A program made the position numbers and the translations under genes. DNA of 64,000 nucleotides, taken from NCBI RefSeq assembly GCF_000004195.4, contig NC_030679.2, positions 153,743,658 to 153,807,657 on the forward strand. Reading direction: 5' to 3'. Position 1 is the first letter of the stretch; each line of letters starts with the position of its first letter. This DNA is from Xenopus tropicalis. Lineage: Eukaryota > Chordata > Amphibia > Anura > Pipidae. Shown piece by piece: positions 10,241-40,125 of this stretch. The notes beneath the pieces were generated by a model. The model was not told where the DNA came from and did no database searches. It saw only the letters and a list, made by a program, of their open reading frames with translations.

Positions 10241-11929
10241 GCTGGAAATAACCATGTTTATGGAAAATGAGTTATAGGTTTTTTTTTTTTTTTTTTCAAT
10301 GACCATCAAAAAAAAAAAAAAAAAGTATTGGCTCTTCCACGTTACAGCAGCGACACCTAATGGCCAAAACACAGAAATGCAACAAACCCTAAAGGATTTT
10401 ATTTTTGCACTAATACATACCAGTAGAGGGTAATAAAAAAGGGGCAGGGCTTTACATTTAACAATCAGCACGGGGGTAGGTTCTTGTCCAATGAGGAGCA
10501 ATGGTGGCTCTGGGCTTGGAACTGCCTCTCGTGTATATGTATTACTTGCCAATACGGGAATTGGGGAGAGTCGCCCGGCTCTATATGTTCTTGTATTTGG
10601 GCTTTAAATCAAAGGAGTCTGGAGCTGACCCATAATGGCCCTTGGGGGGGCAGCATGTTCCCCTCGGGGTTAATCATTTGATTTGTAATGTAACTAGTTG
10701 TTGGGGGTCCCTTCTGTGTCTATGGAAGGTCTTACTCTGTGCTTCTATGGAGCCCACAGCGAGGACTTCTGTATCGGGGGCTTCTGCGTGGCATGGTTCT
10801 CTGTATGGCAAAAATGAGCACTTGGTGCATCCCATTCCCCCCCATTTGGCTTATCAGTATGTGCCTCTTGTACCCACACTCCTTTGCTGATCCCTTATTC
10901 CCAGGAGCCCTTGGGCCAGCACCTTGTACAATTAAAGGGGAACCTGTCACCCTAAAAAAAGAATTTCATATACTTTTCTATCATGTTATTTGGGCAAAAT
11001 CTTGCATTTCTTATTTAAGGGATATCTGGGAAGTGGCAAAGGGGAAGTTAAAGTAATTGTCATTAAAAATCTGAGCTGTCAATCATATATTGCTTGCATG
11101 TGGCATAGAGGCGGGGCAGGCAATATATGATTGACAGCTCAGATTCCCCCCGCCCCCATTGGTAAAGGACAAGATATGTACAATAAAGACTCACAGAATC
11201 CTTAACATGAACTGTTCCCCTAGAAGTCACTTTGGAGCAGACAACTAACAGCTGATTGGCCTTTAGGAGACTGAGGGGGAGGGGCTACACAAGGGTGTAC
11301 GGGTCTATGGAAAAGCCAAACCGCTGCTGCCTGAATGGAAGGACATTGCTGAGAGAGGTCCCTGGCAGGGAGGATTCTGGGAAAGATTTGTGGGGAATGT
11401 TATTGGTTAAAGAGCTCAGCCCAATCCTGAGCCCACTGTGACCTTCACTCATTGTGATACTCAGGGCATTTCCTTATTGGGCAGCGACTTACAGCACTGC
11501 TGCAAACCAAGGTTCCTTCAGGATATTTCCCCACCGTAACGCTGGAAACTCCCCGTATTTATATCGGCAGAGGGAAAAGCTTCTGTTTGATCTTTATTCA
11601 CACAAGCGGAGAGACGTGCCAACACTCGGAGACTTCTGCTCCTCGCTGTAATTATGCCCTATATCGACCCCAAACCTGACGTAACATTCCCCTGCTGATG
11701 GCGAAATCTCCTTTCCTCCGGTCTGTGTGAAGGCACCCAGCTCTAGGGAGAGAAAAGCTGCACATACGGGATATTAATATATCAGCACATAAATACTGCG
11801 GCCCAGGCAGCCTGGGACTAACAGCGGGCAGCCCATACCAACAAAGCAAAGGCTCCTATAGGGCCACAGTGTTTAGAGGCTAAAGGTCAGTATTGTGTAG
11901 GGGCCACAGCCTGTACCCTGTCTGAGGGC
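10241..11929. other. Spacer between satellite and minisatellites, no gene recognised
   Basis: A poly-T run (about 10270-10286) and a poly-A run (about 10308-10324) lie close together just after the satellite ends. The rest is unique-looking sequence with only short open frames that show no family resemblance. A possible MITE lies at about 10933-11226 (TTAAAGGGGAAC at the left, GTTCCCCTAGAAG at the right) and contains a perfect hairpin. Confidence 0.5.
11069..11144. repeat. Perfect 25-bp inverted repeat (MITE-like hairpin)
   Basis: The arms at 11069-11093 and 11120-11144 are exact reverse complements, with a 26-base loop. Each arm includes CTGAGCTGTCAATCATATAT or its complement. It probably forms the core of a small non-autonomous element whose outer ends may be the TTAAAGGGGAAC-type termini near 10933 and 11226. 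Confidence 0.8.
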
Positions 11930-12618
11930 AGTGTGAGAGCCATGGGGGGGGGCAGTGTGAGAGCCATGGGGGGGGGGGGGCAGTGTGAGAGCCATGGGGG
12001 GGGGGGCAGTGTGAGAACCATGGGGGGGGGGGCAGTGTGAGAGCCATGGGGGGGGGGGGGCAGTGTGAGAGCCATGGGGGGGGGGGCAGTGTGAGAACCA
12101 TGGGGGGGGGGGCAGTGTGAGAGCCATGGGGGGGGGGGCAGTGTGAGAGCCATGGGGGGGGGCAGTGTGAGAGCCATGGGGGGGGGGGGCAGTGTGAGAG
12201 CCATGGGGGGGGGCAGTGTGAGAACCATGGGGGGGGGGCAGTGTGAGAGCCATGGGGGGGGGGGGGCAGTGTGAGAGCCATGGGGGGGGGGCAGTGTGAG
12301 AGCCATGGGGGGGGGGGGCAGTGTGAGAGCCATGGGGGGGGGGGCAGTGTGAGAGCCATGGGGGGGGGCAGTGTGAGAGCCATGGGGGGGCAGTGTGAGA
12401 GCCATGAGGGGGGGGGGGCAGTGCGAGAGCCATGGGGGGGGCAGTGCGAGAGCCATGGGGGGGGGGGGCAGTGCGAGAGCCATGGGGGGGGGGGGGCAGT
12501 GCGAGAGCCATGGGGGGGGGGGCAGTGTGAGAGCCATGGGGGGGGGGGGGGCAGTGGGAGATCCATGGGGGGGGGGGCAGTGGGAGAGGCCATGGGGGGG
12601 GGGGGGGCAGTGGGAGAA
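11930..12618. repeat. G-rich minisatellite, 26-31 bp unit, about 25 copies
   Basis: Each unit is CAGTGTGAGAGCCATG followed by a run of 7 to 14 G, and unit length varies almost entirely through the G run. The last units change GTGTGAG to GTGCGAG and GTGGGAG. Long prolin-rich open frames on the minus strand are artefacts. The plus strand has strong G-quadruplex potential. Confidence 0.95.
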
Positions 12619-15600
12619 CATATACCCCTCGTGTGTCTGTATTAGCCCCACCTAAAGGGAACATATACCCCTCCTGTCTGTATTAGCCCCACCTAAAGGG
12701 AACATATACCCCTCCTGTCTGTATTAGCCCCACCTAAAGGGAACATATACCCCTCCTGTCTGTATTAGCCCCACCTAAAGGGAACATATACCCCCCTGTC
12801 TGTATTAGCCCCACCCTAAAGGGAACATATACCCCTCCTGTCTGTATTAGCCCCACCTAAAGGGAACATATACACCCCCGTCTGTATTAGCCCCACCCTA
12901 AATGGAAAATATACCCCTCCTGTCTGTATTAGCCCCACCTAAAGGGAACAAATACCCCTGTGTGTCTGTATTAGCCCCACCTACAGGGAACATATACCCC
13001 TGTGTGTCTGTATTAGCCCCACCTAAAGGGAACATATACCCCGGCCAGCACTGTATTAGCCCCACCTAAAGGGAACATATACCCCCCCGTCTGTATTAGC
13101 CCCACCTAAAGGGAACATATACCCCTGTGTGTCTGTATTAGCCCCACCCTAAAGGGAACATATACCCCTCCTGTCTGTATTAGCCCCACATAAAGGGAAC
13201 ATATACCCCTGTGTGTTTGTATTAGCCCCACCTAAAGGAAACATATACCCCTCCTGTCTGTATTAGCCCCACCCTAAAGGGAACATATACCCCTCCTGTC
13301 TGTATTAGCCCCACCTAAAGGGAACATATACCCCTGTGTGTCTGTATTAGCCCCACCCTAAAGGGAACATATACCCCTCCTGTCTGTATTAGCCCCACAT
13401 AAAGGGAACATATACCCCTGTGTGTTTGTATTAGCCCCACCTAAAGGAAACATATACCCCTCCTGTCTGTATTAGCCCCACATAAAGGGAACATATACCC
13501 CTGTGTGTTTGTATTAGCCCCACCTACAGGGAACATATACCCCTGTGTGTCTGTATTAGCCCCACCTACAGGGAACATATACCCCTGTGTGTCTGTATTA
13601 GCCCCACCTAAAGGGAACATATACCCCTGTGTGTCTGTATTAGCCCCACCTAAAGGAAACATATACCCCTCCTGTCTGTATTAGCCCCACATAAAGGGAA
13701 CATATACCCCTCCTGCCTGTATTAGCCCCACCTAAAGGGAACATATACCCCTGTGTGTCTGTATTAGCCCCACCCTAAAGGGAACATATACCCCTGTGTG
13801 TCTGTATTAGCCCCACATAAAGGGAACATATACCCCTCCTGTCTGTATTAGCCCCACCTAAAGGGAAAATATACCCCTCCTGTCTGTATTAGCCCCACCT
13901 ACAGGGAACATATACCCCTGTGTGTCTGTATTAGCCCCACCTAAAGGGAACATATACCCCTGTGTGTCTGTATTAGCCCCACCTAAAGGGAAAATATACC
14001 CCTCCTGTCTGTATTAGCCCCACCTAAAGGGAACATATACCCCTCCTGTCTGTATTAGCCCCACATAAAGGGAACATATACCCCTCCTGTCTGTATTAGC
14101 CCCACATAAAGGGAACATATACCCCTGTGTGTTTGTATTAGCCCCACCCTAAAGGGAACATATACCCCTGTGTGTCTGTATTAGCCCCACCCTAAAGGGA
14201 ACATATACCCCTGTGTGTCTGTATTAGCCCCACCTAAAGGGAACATATACCCCTGTGTGTCTGTATTAGCCCCACCTACAGGGAACATATACCCCTGTGT
14301 GTCTGTATTAGCCCCACCTAAAGGGAACATATACCCCTCCTGTCTGTATTAGCCCCACCTAAAGGGAACATATACCCCTGTGTGTCTGTATTAGCCCCAC
14401 CTAAAGGGAACATATACCCCTCCTGTCTGTATCAGCCCCACCTAAAGGGAACAAATACCCCTGTGTGTCTGTATTAGCCCCACCTACAGGGAACATATAC
14501 CCCTGTGTGTCTGTATTAGCCCCACCTACAGGGAACATATACCCCTGTGTGTCTGTATTAGCCCCACCTACAGGGAACATATACCCCTGTGTGTCTGTAT
14601 TAGCGCCACCTACAGGGAACATATACCCCTGTGTGTCTGTATTAGCCCCACCTACAGGGAACATATACCCCTGTGTGTCTGTATTAGCCCCACCTAAAGG
14701 GAACATATACCCCTCCTGTCTGTATTAGCCCCACCTACAGGGAACATATACCCCTGTGTGTCTGTATTAGCCCCGCCTACAGGGAACATATACCCCTGTG
14801 TGTCTGTATTAGCGCCACCTAAAGGGAACATATACCCCTGTGTGTCTGTATTAGCCCCACCTAAAGGGAACATATACCCCTCCTGTCTGTATTAGCCCCA
14901 CCTAAAGGGAACATATACCCCTGTGTGTCTGTATTAGCCCCACCTAAAGGGAACATATACCCCTGTGTGTCTGTATTAGTGCCACCTAAAGGGAACATAT
15001 ACCCCTGTGTGTCTGTATTAGCGCCACCTAAAGGGAACATATACCCCTCGTGTGTCTGTATTAGCCCCACCTAAAGGGAACATATACCCCTCCTGTCTGT
15101 ATTAGCCCCACCTAAAGGGAACATATACCCCTCCTGTCTGTATTAGCCCCACCTAAAGGGAACATATACCCCTCCTGTCTGTATTAGCCCCACCTACAGG
15201 GAACATATACCCCTGTGTGTCTGTATTAGCCCCACCTAAAGGGAACATATACCCCTCCTGTCTGTATTAGCCCCACCTAAAGGGAACATATACCCCTGTG
15301 TGTCTGTATTAGCCCCACCTAAAGGGAACATATACCCCTGTGTGTCTGTATTAGCCCCACCTACAGGGAACATATACCCCTGTGTGTCTGTATTAGCGCC
15401 ACCTAAAGGGAACATATACCCGTGTGTCTGTATTAGCCCCACCTAAAGGGAACATATACCCCTCCTGTCTGTATTAGCCCCACCTAAAGGGAACATATAC
15501 CCCTGTGTGTCTGTATTAGCCCCACCTACAGGGAACATATACCCCTGTGTGTCTGTATTAGCCCCACCTAAAGGGAACATATACCCCTCCTGTCTGTATT

Positions 15601-15725
15601 AGCCCCACCTAAAGGGAACATATACCCCTCCTGTCTGTATTAGCCCCACCTAAAGGGAACATATACCCCTCCTGTCTGTATTAGCCCCACCTAAAGGGAA
15701 CATATACCCCTCCTGTCTGTATTAA
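12619..15725. repeat. 42-bp minisatellite, about 74 copies
   Basis: The unit of 41-42 bases contains CTGTATTAGCCCCACC and AAAGGGAACATATACCCC. Two main variants alternate irregularly (TGTGTGTCTG and TCCTGTCTG before TATTAGC), with a third change of CTAAAGGG to CTACAGGG. It begins directly where the G-rich array ends. Confidence 0.95.
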
Positions 15726-15984
15726 GGGTAGGGAAATGGCTGCTCACTGTTTGGATCTAGTGACTACTGTGTGAGGCTCTGTTACTCACTCTCTGTGCGG
15801 AGGAGGATATACAATTCCCGGCTCTGAACCATTAGTTTCTCCTTTATTTACAGCCCGGGCTTCCCATACAGGTGAGAGTCCGTAGGTTCCCTGTGTAGCT
15901 ACTATTGCCCGGACCGGGTATATACCTGGGGCCAATGGTTGGACCCAGGAACTGCCCAGCCGGGTACCGGTACAGTCAGTCTGC
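15726..15984. other. Short non-repeat stretch with the left arm of an inverted repeat
   Basis: No gene is recognised. From about 15801 it carries the left arm of the inverted repeat that encloses the C-rich array; before that there is about 75 bases of unique sequence. Confidence 0.5.
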
Positions 15985-17069
15985 CCCCCCAGCCTGGCCC
16001 CTTGTGCCCCAGTGGGACCCCGGAGTTGTTACCCCCCCCAGCCTGGGTCTTGTGCCCCAGTGGGACCCCGGAGTTGTTACCCCCCCCCCAGCCTGGCCCC
16101 TTCTGCCCCAGTGGGACCCCGGAGTTGTTACCCCCCCAGCCTGGGTCTTGTGCCCCAGTGGGACCCCAGAGTTGTTACCCCCCCCCCAGCCTGGGTCTTG
16201 TGCCCCAGTGGGACCCCGGAGTTGTTACCCCCCCCCCCCCCAGCCTGGGCTATTGTGCCCCAGTGGGACCCCGGAGTTGTTACCCCCCCCCAGCCTGGGC
16301 TATTGTGCCCCAGTGGGACCCCGGAGTTGTTACACCCCCCCCCCAGCCTGGCCCCTTGTGCACCAGTGTGACCCCGGAGTTGTTACCCCCCCCCAGCCTG
16401 GGTCTTGTGCCCCAGTGGGACCCCGGAGTTGTTACCCCCCCCCAGCCTGGCCCCGGAGTTGTTACCCCCCCCCAGCCTGGGTCTTGTGCCCCAGTGGGAC
16501 CCCGGAGTTGTTACCCCCCCCCAGCCTGGGTCTTGTGCCCCAGTGGGACCCCGGAGTTGTTACCCCCCCCCCCCAGCCTGGGTCTTGTGCCCCAGTGGGA
16601 CCCCGGAGTTGTTACCCCCCCCCCCCAGCCTGGGTCTTGTGCCCCAGTGGGACCCCGGAGTTGTTACCCCCCCCCCCAGCCAGGGCTATTGTGCCCCAGT
16701 GGGACCCCGGAGTTGTTACCCCCCCCCAGCCTGGGTCTTGTGCCCCAGTGGGACCCCGGAGTTGTTACCCCCCCCCAGCCTGGGTCTTGTGCCCCAGTGG
16801 GACCCCGGAGTTGTTACCCCCCCCCCCAGCCTGGGTCTTGTGCCCCAGTGGGACCCGGAGTTGTTACCCCCCCCCCCCCCCCCCAGCCAGGGCTCTTGTG
16901 CCCCAGTGGGACCCCGGAGTTGTTACCCCCCCCCCCAGCCTGGCCCCTTGTGCCCCAGTGGGACCCGGAGATGTAACCTACGGACTCTATACGGTAACCT
17001 GTATGGGAAGCCCGGGCTGTAAATAAAGGAGAAACTAATGGTTCAGAGCCGGGAATTGTATACCCTCCT
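15801..17069. repeat. Inverted repeat, arms of about 90 bp, enclosing a C-rich minisatellite
   Basis: The left arm 15801-15890 and right arm 16976-17069 are reverse complements over nearly their full length. Shared motifs include TATACAATTCCCGGCTCTG, TTAGTTTCTCC and AGCCCGGGCTTCCCATACAG. One indel of about 7 bases separates them. This is either a terminal-inverted-repeat element with an expanded interior or an inverted duplication across the array. Confidence 0.85.
15985..16972. repeat. C-rich minisatellite, 48-54 bp unit, about 19 copies
   Basis: Units read GCCTGGGTCTTGTGCCCCAG then TGGGACCCCGGAGTTGTTAC and a run of 6-14 C. Length variation lies mainly in the C run. Proline-rich open frames across it are artefacts. 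It ends about 750 bases before the POLR2A TATA box. Confidence 0.95.
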
Positions 17070-17369
17070 AGTGGTACAAACGCACTAACCCACCCCCAGT
17101 CCAACCCCAGCAACTCACCGACCCCTATAGGCCTCTCACACAAATGGCGCCAGGGACTTTCCTGAGGCGGAGTCCGAACGCCTTGAGGGCTAGACGGCAA
17201 GAAAAAATACTCCAGGTCGGGGATCCGAGGCCCACTACTTAAACGTCAGATTCCCAGAGCACAATGGTCGGGCACTGTTCCGTTACAGCCAAGGGCAGCG
17301 CCTTAATGCACCGGTAAGATCTCCGGGCCCCCGGACAAGCGATTCCCGCACAGCACAAAACCCATCAGT

Positions 17370-17860
17370 CAATAAGCACTACGCATGCGCAGCACATACA
17401 CCACGAATCACCCATCTGAGGTGTAATTGGCGCCATTACACGTCCATCGTGCATAAAGCCCTCCCCTTATGACGTTCGGTTACATCACCGCTTCACTCTC
17501 CAATTCAGTTTCTAGCAGCCGCTCTTATGAAACAAGTGGGACGGGTCAAAACTGAGAGCCGAGAGCGCATGCGTCGCCAGTAGCGCACGGCCCTCCCACA
17601 GAGCGGCTCGTCCTCCAATCATAATACAGAAGAGGGTGCGGAGCCCGTGGAAATCAGCTATGCGATCCCCGTACACGGATGCTGAGTCTATATAAAGAAG
17701 GCGCACGGCTTGGGAGCTTCACAAGCGCTTTGAGCGCCAGCGGCGGTGGAACTCGAGGGGAGGAGACGCTGCTGGTTGGCTGGGCGCTCAGTGGAAAAAC
17801 AGAAATCTCGTGTCTCTAACTTTCTGTCTGTAATACGCGCGTACTCGTCTCACCGCAAAC
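17370..17860 (+). promoter_or_regulatory. POLR2A: POLR2A promoter and 5' UTR
   Basis: This CpG-rich stretch leads into the first coding exon. It contains two NRF1-like palindromes (CGCATGCGC at 17382-17390, GCGCATGCG at 17565-17573), CCAAT boxes at 17500-17504 and 17614-17618, and TATATAAAG at 17689-17697. Transcription should start near 17720, giving a 5' UTR of about 140 bases. The start site is inferred from TATA spacing only. Confidence 0.7.
17689..17697 (+). promoter_or_regulatory. POLR2A: TATA box
   Basis: TATATAAAG lies 164 bases upstream of the POLR2A ATG, in a sensible position for a start near 17720. No other TATA-like element is seen close to the first exon. Confidence 0.75.
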
Positions 17861-36953
<19,093 letters not shown>

Positions 36954-37375
36954 GTGGGCGGTGCCACTTGGGTGGACCCATTGGACCATGTTGGCGGAGA
37001 GCTTGGCAGCCAATCGCTGCTGCTTTGGACCTTGACGGCGCGGGCCGTGTGCCCAGGCCGAGACTCTGGTTATTTCTATATCGTAATGGGAATTTTAACG
37101 CATTTGGCAACCCCCACGCAGTTTTATTTGCACTTACCCTGCCGCCAAACGATTCCTTTAGTCCCACGGAAGAGAAAAGGGGGGTTGGACTTGAAGTTCT
37201 GTTTTTTGTGACTTTTGATTCCTTTTTAAGCTGCTTTCTTTGTGCCGAGATCCCCTCTCCTCCTCGCGCTTCTACAATAGACGCATTTCTAAAGGTTGAA
37301 TTTAGGGACGTTAATGTCTGATGTGAAGCCCCCCCTGTATTTCTCTAATAATAAATTGCTCTGTAATTTGCTGCC
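36954..37375 (+). other. POLR2A: POLR2A 3' UTR
   Basis: Unique sequence from the stop codon to just past the AATAAA at 37350. Cleavage is expected 10-30 bases after that signal. A GT-rich stretch follows. Confidence 0.75.
37350..37355 (+). terminator. POLR2A: POLR2A polyadenylation signal
   Basis: AATAAA (within AATAATAAAT), about 400 bases after the stop codon, the first canonical signal downstream. Confidence 0.8.
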
Positions 37376-37609
37376 TGTCTCCTGTCTCTGCCCTGTGGCC
37401 CCGCTGCTTCCATTGCTGGCGAGTGGGGACTGGAAGGGTTAATGGTGTCAGCAAAGGGGGTGGGTGGGGTACAGGAGCCCCAACATAAGTGGGACTTTGG
37501 GTTACTGCAGGGACATGGGCTTGTGTTCTTGTTACTAAGGGCCCGGGGCCCCGGCAGCTCTGCACCACTCAGCTGACACTTTAGCTTTTTTTTTGTTTTT
37601 CCTTACTGG

Positions 37610-37655
37610 CCCCCTTATATATTTATATATAGTGATCCTACCCCCCCCCCCCCCC
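37610..37655 (-). repeat. Fragment of the LINE-derived repeat tail
   Basis: CCCCTTATATATTTATATAT, then AGTGATCCTACCCC, matches the tail of the repeat that fills LCMT2 intron 3 (same orientation) and POLR2A intron 23 (opposite orientation). Only this tail is present here. Confidence 0.7.
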
Positions 37656-37658
37656 CCC

Positions 37659-37915
37659 ACCGGTACCGGTGATGGGGGGCCAGCCTGATACCTGCAGTTC
37701 GGGCCGACCTCTCACTACATTTTTGGGTCTGGGTTTCCTAGACACCGGTACCAGTGATAGGGGGCCAGCCTGATACCTGCAGTTCGGGCCGACCTCTCAC
37801 TACATTTTTGGGTCTGGGTTTCCCAGACACCGGTACCAGTGATGGGGGGGCCAGCCTGATACCTGCAGTTCGGGCCGACCTCTCATTACATTTTCGGGTC
37901 GCGGGCGGGTTCGGG
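37659..37915. repeat. 85-bp tandem repeat, 3 copies
   Basis: CGGTACC motifs at 37661, 37746 and 37831 mark the period. Each unit includes GCCAGCCTGATACCTGCAGT and CGGGCCGACCTCTCA. The third copy is cut short. Confidence 0.9.
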
Positions 37916-38159
37916 TTGAGCTCTTCTGCTTGCCCTTCCTGCCCATGACCTTACACTACCAGCTTACTGGTTATGCCCATGCCCCGCCCCCTTTGTGACA
38001 TCAGCGGAGGGCAGGTTGGATGGGGGTCTATAAATAGAATATAACAGCCGGGCCAGGTAGAGTTTGGGCTGGGAGTGGGCGGGTTAGGGTCTGAGGCATA
38101 TCACTACAGTGCACATTTCCCCCCATTGCCCATGATTTCCTGGGTCCTTCAGAAGATCT

Positions 38160-38984
38160 ATGCTAAACCTTGTCCGCGCTTAGATAAGTGATATTTTTTT
38201 CACCTTCTAAAAATAAAAAAATCAATCACCTATAAATAAAAGTAGTTCAACAATAAAATGCCCACACCAGTAATAGGCAGCTGTTCACTTGAATTTAATT
38301 CACTATCTCCAAACTAATCCCCAATCAGAAAACAAACTATTATAAAATGGAGTTGGCGCTCATACAAACCACCATGTGTTGTAATAATAAATCAAAATTT
38401 GTATTTTAATAATTACTCACAATAAATATACACATAATTACATATTGCATTAAAAACTCACTTTTAGCGCTACTTCTGGTCGCTCAATAGAGCTCTCACC
38501 TATAATACCACATATGCTAGCTCTTCCCCGAATGGGTGTCAATTCCGTGGTGAGCTCCCTATAAGAACTTGTCTGTATTTGTATTTTACCATTTGTTATA
38601 TCTAGCGACTGGGCATCGCTAGAGTCGCTATATTACTTCCTAATTTAGGATTAAACATATGTGTAATTATCCATTCCCTGTGATGATTTTTCTACCTAGT
38701 TTTTAGCCTATATCTTTCTGAATCTATTTGCATTTGTATTTTAATTTTATTGGCCTGTTTTTAAACCTTATCTTCTGATTATATTGCATCACTTCCATCT
38801 AATTTTGAATTGAGGTTAATAATGAACTCCTGATCATCTTTGTATATATTGGTGTACTTTATTCATATTTTTAATGCAATATGTAATTATGTGTATATTT
38901 ATTGTGAGTAATTATTAAAATACAAATTTTGATTTATTATTACAACACATGGTGGTTTGTATGAGCGCCAACTCCGTTTTATAA
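38160..38984. mobile_element. Unclassified element with 115-bp inverted arms and a 15-bp flanking duplication
   Basis: TCCTTCAGAAGATCT occurs at 38145-38159 and again at 38985-38999, as expected for a target-site duplication. Inside, 38338-38455 and 38871-38984 are near-perfect reverse complements (for instance AGTTGGCGCTCATACAAACC). The middle about 415 bases are AT-rich with no open frame of note. Family unknown to me; the long duplication suggests a retro-type insertion. Confidence 0.65.
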
Positions 38985-38999
38985 TCCTTCAGAAGATCT

Positions 39000-40125
39000 G
39001 ACAGGGAGAGGTGAGAGCTACACTGACCATTCTGGGCCAAATGAGGCTGGTTCTCCCTTTTGATGGAACAATTTCTGGATCAAACTCCCTCATTACTGAC
39101 CCAGGGGTCCCTGCTATGTCTTAATCTGACCATTTGGAAACTGACTGGGCCATTTTACTGTAGAATCTCAAGGGCAATCTCCTTAAGTCATTAACATCCT
39201 AATCCAGTCTGGGAAAGGTTCTACCAACATGGTCCCTGGAGAACCTTGCAGGGTTGGTGCTCATTGGGTTGCAAAAGACCAATCTTCTATCAAATTTCTT
39301 TTCAGATTTCTTCAGGGGGAATTTAACAAGGGCCCAACTTAATATTCTCAAAGTTCAAATTTCTGCTCTTTTGGACCTTTCCAACAAACCCTTAGCTTCA
39401 TTTGGCCTCAGAACCAATTCTGGAACGCTCAAGCAATGCATAGGCCTTTCCACCATTGATTCCCTTTGGTGCAGATGGAAAAGCATTTCTGAAAGATTAT
39501 TCGCTGGCGGTAGCAGAGATCTATCAGGGGCAACTAATCTCTCCGTGGGGCATCAGTCTTTTCTGGTGGCAATTGCCAAAAGAATGAAAGGCTCTCTTAG
39601 AAACGGAGCCTTCCCTCTCTCCCAGAAGGTAGATTGACTCAAACTACAGATGAAGAACCCAACTTCTTCTCTTGGATGTGGGAAGAACAATGAAGATAAA
39701 TGCTGATCCCATCAGGGTCCAGAAAGGATAAACCAATGTGTGTGTTTCCTTTGTTGAGAAAAACAAGACTTCCTTACCAGACAGATTGAGGAGACCACCC
39801 AGATAGCCTACATTAAAGCCCCATTATACCCCCATTGTGTGTCAGAGAACGTTCTACCAGGAACATCTCCCCACCCTGAGCTGAGACTGCCAGTGTCTCT
39901 ATAGATAATGTATGCAGGGTCTTTAAATACTTTCAGCCAACACCAATAGGTGATCAAGGCCTCTCAGGAAGCTCCTCTTCAGATTTATTCTCCCTGGATC
40001 AATAATTAATGCTAATCATCAGTAAATATAAACAAAGGAAGCACAAGAGTTTATTGGGGTGGGAAAAAAATGTTGCTGCCAAAGGGAATAAGGGAAAAGT
40101 ATAAGTATTCCTGTTCAAGAACCAC
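39000..40125. other. Intergenic stretch, no gene recognised
   Basis: A 127-codon open frame (39254-39637, +) has ordinary amino-acid composition but no motif I recognise, and no splice or promoter context supports it. It may be a decayed element. The rest is featureless until the 41-bp array. Confidence 0.4.

Noticed and set aside
11873..12664. Proline-rich frames on the minus strand
   Set aside because: Three overlapping frames are open at once over CCATGGGGGG repeats, as expected for a repeat and not for a gene.
15905..17026. Proline-rich frames of 345-373 codons on the plus strand
   Set aside because: C-run minisatellite with several frames open simultaneously; lies upstream of the POLR2A promoter.
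39254..39637. A 127-codon open frame in the intergenic region
   Set aside because: No homology recognised, no splice or promoter signals; kept only as an unassigned stretch.
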